Source: Corynebacterium sp. SCR221107
GTDB taxonomy: Bacteria; Actinomycetota; Actinomycetes; Mycobacteriales; Mycobacteriaceae
DNA: 64,000 nucleotides
Direction: 5' to 3'
Assembly: GCF_027886475.1 (NCBI RefSeq)
Contig: NZ_CP115670.1
Location: 124,001 to 188,000, forward strand
Under the pieces are notes generated by a model that did not search any database, was not told the origin of the DNA, and saw nothing but the letters and a program-made list of their open reading frames with translations. A program made the translations under genes and the position numbers. This document shows, in pieces, positions 59,865 through 64,000 of the stretch (its first letter is position 1; the number at the start of each line of letters is the position of its first letter).

Positions 59865-60727
59865 GCTTCGTTATCTCAGTGGCCCTGTTGGCTGCGGTGT
59901 GCTCTCTCGCGCTGGCGGTTCCGGGCATGGTGCTGGGGTTGCGTCGGCAGGCAATGCTTTCCGACGCCCTGTCGCACGCCGTGGTTCCCGGCATCGCCAT
60001 CGGAGTGATGCTGACGGGAACGACCACCTCGCCGTGGCTGATGATCGGCGCCACCATCTGCGGCGTGGCCGTCTTCGCGCTGACCGAATGGCTGGTCCAA
60101 CGCGGGCGCTTTACCAAAGACGCCGCGACCGGGCTGGTCTTCCCCGTCTTCTTCGCCATCGGCGTCATCATCATTTCCACCGCACTCAAGGGCGCGGCGA
60201 TCAGCGAATCCACCGTCCTCGTGGGCGATCTCAACTTCGCCGCCCTCGACCACATCATCGTCGGGGGATACGACATCGGCCCGCGCCAGGCCTGGATCAT
60301 CGGGGTCGTGGGGATCGCCTGCGCGAGCGTGCTGGGGCTGGTCTATCGCCCGCTGGTGGTGCATACCTTTGACCCGGTTTTTGCCGCCTCCATCGGCTGG
60401 CGGGCGCGGTTGGTCAACTACGTGGTCATGGTGGTCAGCTCGCTGACCGTGGTGGCCAGCTTCGACGCCACCGGCGCGGTGCTGGTGGTAGCGCTCATGA
60501 TGGTTCCCCCGGCAACCGCCATGTTAGTTGCCACCACCATGCGCTCCTTTATCCTGCTCACCCTCGCTATCGCGCTGATAAGCTCTCAGGTGGGTTTCTT
60601 CGCCGCCTATCACCTCGACGCCGCCACCTCCCCCATGATGGCGCTTATCGACGGCGTCATCTTCCTCGCCGTCTACGCCTGCTCCGTATTCTCTTCCTCC
60701 AAGCGGGCCATGAGCCGGCGCACGTGA
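59861..60727 (+). CDS. Second permease of the manganese/zinc ABC importer
   Basis: This 288-residue ABC-3 family permease (RRQAMLSDALSHAVVPGIAIG; MMVPPATAMLVA) pairs with the preceding one. The GTG at 59861 overlaps the previous stop; AAGGGGAG precedes it. Its last 55 bp overlap the end of the convergent wzt gene, so transcripts of the two operons are antisense to each other there. Confidence 0.9.
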   Translation: MSFVISVALLAAVCSLALAVPGMVLGLRRQAMLSDALSHAVVPGIAIGVMLTGTTTSPWLMIGATICGVAVFALTEWLVQRGRFTKDAATGLVFPVFFAIGVIIISTALKGAAISESTVLVGDLNFAALDHIIVGGYDIGPRQAWIIGVVGIACASVLGLVYRPLVVHTFDPVFAASIGWRARLVNYVVMVVSSLTVVASFDATGAVLVVALMMVPPATAMLVATTMRSFILLTLAIALISSQVGFFAAYHLDAATSPMMALIDGVIFLAVYACSVFSSSKRAMSRRT

Positions 60728-61476
60728 TCGGCCGCGCCCTTGCCCTCGTAGGCCTCGACGATGGTATCCACGGCGCCTGCCTGACGGATGGTGCCGTGAT
60801 CGACCCACAGCGCCGAATCGCATAGCTGTGCGAGGAAGTCATTGGAGTGGGAGGCAAACACGAGGATGCCCGAGCGCTGCACCAGCTCCTGGAGCCTGTT
60901 GCGGGCCTTGGCCATAAACGCCGCGTCAACCGCACCGATGCCTTCGTCGAGAAGCAAGATCTCGGGCTCGATGGAGGTGACCACGCCGAGCGCAAGGCGA
61001 ATGCGCATGCCGGTGGAATAGGTGCGCAGCGGCATGGACAGGTACTCGCCGAGCTCGGTAAACTCCGCGATCTCATCCATCTTCTGCTTCATCTGCTTGC
61101 GGGTCTGCCCCAAAAACAGGCCACGGATGATGATGTTCTCATACCCGGAGATCTCCGGATCCATGCCCACACCCAGGTCGAACACGGGCGCCACGCGCCC
61201 GCGCACATGCGCCGAGCCGCGGGTGGGTTCGTAGATGCCCGACAGCAGCCGCAGCAGGGTGGACTTGCCCGCGCCGTTGTGGCCGACCAGTCCCACGCGA
61301 TCGCCTTCCCGCAGGTGCAGGTTGATGTCGCGCAGGGCCTCGACCACCACGGTGTTGTCCTTGTTGCGCCCGATCGCGCCGCCGGCCGCACCGAGGAAGG
61401 CCTTCTTCATGGAACGGGACTTGGCATCGAAGATGGGGAAGTCCACGCAGGCGTTGTAAGTATCGATAGAAACCAT
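60673..61476 (-). CDS. wzt: Wzt, ATPase of the galactan exporter
   Basis: This 267-residue ATPase has Walker A GHNGAGKST, a Q-loop region VFDLGVGMDPEISGYEN typical of polysaccharide exporters, signature YSTGMRIRLALG and Walker B EILLLDEGIGAVD. With Wzm it flips decaprenyl-linked galactan to the outside (Rv3781/Rv3783 in mycobacteria). It is 9 bp downstream of wzm. It lacks the C-terminal carbohydrate-binding domain of some Wzt proteins. Confidence 0.92.
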   Translation of the reverse strand: MVSIDTYNACVDFPIFDAKSRSMKKAFLGAAGGAIGRNKDNTVVVEALRDINLHLREGDRVGLVGHNGAGKSTLLRLLSGIYEPTRGSAHVRGRVAPVFDLGVGMDPEISGYENIIIRGLFLGQTRKQMKQKMDEIAEFTELGEYLSMPLRTYSTGMRIRLALGVVTSIEPEILLLDEGIGAVDAAFMAKARNRLQELVQRSGILVFASHSNDFLAQLCDSALWVDHGTIRQAGAVDTIVEAYEGKGAADHVRRLMARLEEENTEQA

Positions 61477-61485
61477 GCTTGCCTC

Positions 61486-62394
61486 CTAAACCCAGTAGCT
61501 GACGCGGAAGCGCCACTGCTTCATAGCGCCCAGCGCCAATAAGACTCCGGCGATCGTGCAGCCGATGACCACCCACCAGTGATAGGTAGGAAGATCCACG
61601 CCGATCAAAGGTGCGCGGACGACCTCCATGTAATGGTAGAGCGGATTAAGCTGCGCGAGCTTCGCGCGCTCGGAGACCGCGCCACCTTGCTCGTAGAGGG
61701 TCTGGGTGGTCCACACGATCGGGGTGACGTAGAACAGGAGCTGCGTGCCCGCCTCCAGCAGGGGAGAGACGTCGCGATAGCGGGTGGCGATGATGCCGAA
61801 GAACATGCTCACCCACACGCCGTTGACGATGAGCAGGGCCAGCGCGGGGATCGCGAGCAGGATGTCCCAGCCCAAAGGCCTGGGGAAGATCAGCATGAGG
61901 ATCACCCAGATCACCATGTTGTGGGCCAGGAAGAGGGTCTGCTTCCACACGAGGCGGTAGACATGCACCGACAGCGCCGAGGGAAGCTGCTTGATGAGGC
62001 CCTCGTTGTCGATGAAGACGTCCGAGCCCTCCTTGATGCAGCCCGAGATGAAGTTCCACATGATCAGACCCACCGTCACGTGGGGCAGGAACTGTGCCAC
62101 CGGGATCTTAAACAGCACCGAGTACAACAGGCCAAGGGCTGCCGCCATCACGCCGGTAGCAATGGTGATCCACAGCGGGCCGAGGACCGAGCGGCGATAG
62201 CGCTGCTTGATGTCTTGCCAGCCTAGTTGCAGCCACAGCTCGTGCTGGTTGAAACCACGCACGAGGTCGCTCCAGGCGGCCTTGAGCGTCTTGGATTGCG
62301 AGGGCTCCGGATCGTGGTCAGCGACCGCCGTGATGCGGCCGACCATCTCCTCGAGTGTCTCCTCGCGGTTGTTGTTCGGGACTTGTTCGTGCAC
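61486..62394 (-). CDS. wzm: Wzm, permease of the galactan exporter
   Basis: This 302-residue ABC-2 permease has six helices after an N-terminal cytoplasmic part. Motifs: WQDIKQRYRRSVLGPLWITI, then GCIKEGSDVFIDNEGLIKQLP, and RYRDVSPLLEAGTQLLFYVTPIVW. GTG start, apparently leaderless, divergent from the class V aminotransferase-like gene. Confidence 0.92.
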   Translation of the reverse strand: MHEQVPNNNREETLEEMVGRITAVADHDPEPSQSKTLKAAWSDLVRGFNQHELWLQLGWQDIKQRYRRSVLGPLWITIATGVMAAALGLLYSVLFKIPVAQFLPHVTVGLIMWNFISGCIKEGSDVFIDNEGLIKQLPSALSVHVYRLVWKQTLFLAHNMVIWVILMLIFPRPLGWDILLAIPALALLIVNGVWVSMFFGIIATRYRDVSPLLEAGTQLLFYVTPIVWTTQTLYEQGGAVSERAKLAQLNPLYHYMEVVRAPLIGVDLPTYHWWVVIGCTIAGVLLALGAMKQWRFRVSYWV

Positions 62395-62402
62395 AAATAG
62401 TT

Positions 62403-62408
62403 AGCCTA
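62403..62408 (-). promoter_or_regulatory. -10 box of a probable leaderless wzm transcript
   Basis: On the minus strand TAGGCT ends 8 nt before the GTG at 62394. Confidence 0.45.
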
Positions 62409-62479
62409 GCTGGCTGAGTGCAAACATTGAATCTGACAGGCATACTATTAGGGGTCTGTTGCGTGTGCGAGGAGTAGTC

Positions 62480-63694
62480 ATGGTCTTTGATGTAGCCAGC
62501 GTTCGAGGGTTATATACCTCGTTGAGTGACGGCTGGACCTACCTCAATTCCGATCAGCGCCCACAGATCGCGGAGTCCGTTTCGGCCGCGGTTTCCCGCA
62601 GTTTCCGCAGCGCCCCAGTGCTCGAACCGGTCGGTGAGGTGCTCAACGTCACCGGTACGCATTCGCTGTCGCCGCGCGCCGGGCGTCCGGTTGGCGAAAG
62701 CTACATGGAATCCGCTCGCCGCGCGATTGCCGATCTCACCGGCGCCCCTACCCAGGCCGTCATCCTTGGGCCGAGCCTCGAGGTGCTTTATTCGCGCCTG
62801 TCGCGGGCGTTGCGTCCGCTCATGCGCCGCGGCGCCGGCATCGTTCACTCCCGCGCGGATGTCTTGCGTATCGACGCCGCCCAGGCCGGCGCGTCCGAGG
62901 AATCCTTTGCCGAGCCCGACCTTGGCACGGGGCTCGTGCCCGCGTTCCAATACCGCCAGCTGGTGTCGGGTTCGACCCGCTTGGTTGCGCTGTCCGGCGC
63001 GCACCGTCTCGTCGGCACCGTCAATCCGGTTGCTGAGATCGCAGACATCGTGCACTCTTCCTCGCGCGCGTGGGTGCTTGTCGACGTCACCAGCATGGCC
63101 GCCGCACGCCCCATCAACATCGATGAACTCGGGGCGGACATTCTGGGCCTCGACTGCGCGGGCCTTGGCGGCCCGGACGTGGCGGCCCTGGTGTTTAGGG
63201 ACGTCACCATGTTCCCACGCATCGACATTCGCCCCCTGGATCTGCACGTGGCCCCGGGGCTTGCCGGAGGGGTTGCGGCCTTGGTCGACCATCTCGCCGA
63301 TCTTGTTTCCTCGCGCCGCGGTACCCGCCGCACCCGGCTGGCCACGTCCCTTGCGGAAACGGAGAAGTACCTTGACCAGCTGGATACCTACCTCGTGGAC
63401 TCGCTGAGCTCGTTGCCTACCGTGCACCTGTTCGGGGTCACTGGCGAGGCCGCCGCGGGCGCGGAGGTGCCCCGCATCCCGCGCGCGAGCCTATGCATCG
63501 ACTCCGTGCCCGCCACGACTATCTATCAGCGCCTGCTATCCCACCGCGTGGTGACCACCATCGCCGGCGAGGATCCGCTGCTTGAGGCCATGGGTGCCGG
63601 TGACACCGAGGGTGTGGTCACCGTGGGGCTGTCCGCCTACAACACCACCAGCGACATCGACCAGCTGGTGCGCGCGGTGGCTTCCTTGGCCTAA
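62480..63694 (+). CDS. Class V aminotransferase-fold protein without the PLP lysine
   Basis: This 404-residue protein follows the cysteine-desulfurase / class V aminotransferase pattern over its length (TGTHSLSPRAGR, VDVTSMAAARPINIDELGADILGLD), but where the PLP lysine should be (S-x-H-K-x-x-GP) it reads LDCAGLGGPDVAALVF, with no lysine. The equivalent gene next to the galactan exporter in mycobacteria is Rv3778c. It may have lost catalysis, or bind a different ligand. GAGGAG precedes the ATG at 62480. Confidence 0.8.
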   Translation: MVFDVASVRGLYTSLSDGWTYLNSDQRPQIAESVSAAVSRSFRSAPVLEPVGEVLNVTGTHSLSPRAGRPVGESYMESARRAIADLTGAPTQAVILGPSLEVLYSRLSRALRPLMRRGAGIVHSRADVLRIDAAQAGASEESFAEPDLGTGLVPAFQYRQLVSGSTRLVALSGAHRLVGTVNPVAEIADIVHSSSRAWVLVDVTSMAAARPINIDELGADILGLDCAGLGGPDVAALVFRDVTMFPRIDIRPLDLHVAPGLAGGVAALVDHLADLVSSRRGTRRTRLATSLAETEKYLDQLDTYLVDSLSSLPTVHLFGVTGEAAAGAEVPRIPRASLCIDSVPATTIYQRLLSHRVVTTIAGEDPLLEAMGAGDTEGVVTVGLSAYNTTSDIDQLVRAVASLA

Positions 63695-63727
63695 CGCACG
63701 GCGGACGCACCCACGAAGGCACCCGGC

Positions 63728-64000
63728 CTAGTCGACAGTCAAAACAACCTTGCCGGTGACCTCGCCGGAAGCCAGCATCGCATGGGCGCGGGCTGCGTCG
63801 GCAAGCGGCAGCGTGGAGTGCAGCTGGTGACGGATCGCACCGGATTCCAACAACGGCCACACATTCTCGACGGTGGAGGCGACAATGCGCGCCTTGTCGG
63901 CCTCGTCGCGGCTGCGCAGCGCGGTCGCGGAGATGGTGGCGCGCTTGGCCAGCAGCAACCCGATATTGAGCTCGCCTTTGACCCCGCCCTGTAGGCCGAT
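63728..64000 (-). CDS. NAD(P)H:quinone oxidoreductase-like MDR protein, 5' partial
   Basis: The frame is open at the right edge, leaving the last 90 residues. GVKGELNIGLLLAKRATISATALRSR and LPLADAARAHAMLASGEVTGKVVLTV match the C-terminal end of zinc-free quinone oxidoreductases (QOR/PIG3-like), in which R in the SATALR region contacts NADPH. The start is outside the window. Confidence 0.88.
   Translation of the reverse strand: MGLQGGVKGELNIGLLLAKRATISATALRSRDEADKARIVASTVENVWPLLESGAIRHQLHSTLPLADAARAHAMLASGEVTGKVVLTVD

Noticed and set aside
1..64000. CRISPR array, rRNA, complete tRNA, prophage or intact transposase
   Set aside because: None seen on either strand; no regularly spaced long repeats or recombinase motifs.

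Overview
The window is chromosomal DNA from a high-GC, mycolic-acid-containing actinobacterium, almost certainly a Corynebacterium. The strongest evidence is the arabinogalactan block at 45-63 kb, which holds a single Emb arabinosyltransferase, AftA, DprE2, DprE1, a GtrA protein, GlfT1 and the Wzt/Wzm galactan exporter. Other support comes from a DtxR-type box upstream of efeUOB, OhrR/MarR and MerR regulators, and many genes that look leaderless (a TANNNT box 6-8 nt before the start codon). There are no rRNA genes, complete tRNAs, CRISPR arrays or intact insertion sequences. The species cannot be named from sequence alone.

Layout. 0-5.7 kb: housekeeping genes (LOG phosphoribohydrolase, DUF885 metallopeptidase-like protein, PH-domain protein, DUF1304 membrane protein divergent from an OhrR-like MarR, AbrB and TSUP membrane proteins). 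5.8-6.5 kb: a scar where a C-terminal acetyltransferase fragment abuts a collapsed AbiEii toxin gene. 6.5-21 kb: hrpB, a sugar acetyltransferase, alkB, a tag homologue lacking the zinc-snap residues, a secreted 5'-nucleotidase, an SDR, a flavin reductase, an A+T-rich NYN-nuclease islet, and a short series YbjQ / S4 / VOC / alkyltransferase-like protein. 21-34 kb: an amine and sulfonate catabolism region with a SolA-like amine oxidase, an ornithine-cyclodeaminase-like protein and a possible 61-residue peptide, divergent from an APC permease; then an alpha/beta hydrolase, a free maltokinase-cap protein, a class III aminotransferase, a TauCAB-type ABC importer and a zinc alcohol dehydrogenase. 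Repeated CTAT-N6-ATAG palindromes lie upstream of both the permease and the aminotransferase and suggest one regulon. 34.2-35.4 kb: 1.2 kb with no convincing gene but several palindromes. 35.4-38.8 kb: efeUOB iron uptake under a DtxR box. 39-40.7 kb: a translationally coupled HEAT / MerR-HEAT pair with a MerR-type promoter. 40.8-45.2 kb: a PepO-like M13 peptidase, a PrsW-family protease and small exported proteins. 45.4-63.7 kb: cell-wall arabinogalactan genes with an MntABCD/ZnuABC-type metal transporter inserted between glfT1 and wzt. The window ends inside a quinone-oxidoreductase-like gene.

A short repeat, consensus GGCGTCGGMAAGC, recurs in about 18 copies in intergenic DNA, three times as inverted pairs that could form hairpins. 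It is not explained by the genes. The best candidates for new biology are the CTAT-N6-ATAG amine/taurine regulon, the MerR-HEAT system, the dispersed repeat, and the zinc-less Tag homologue.
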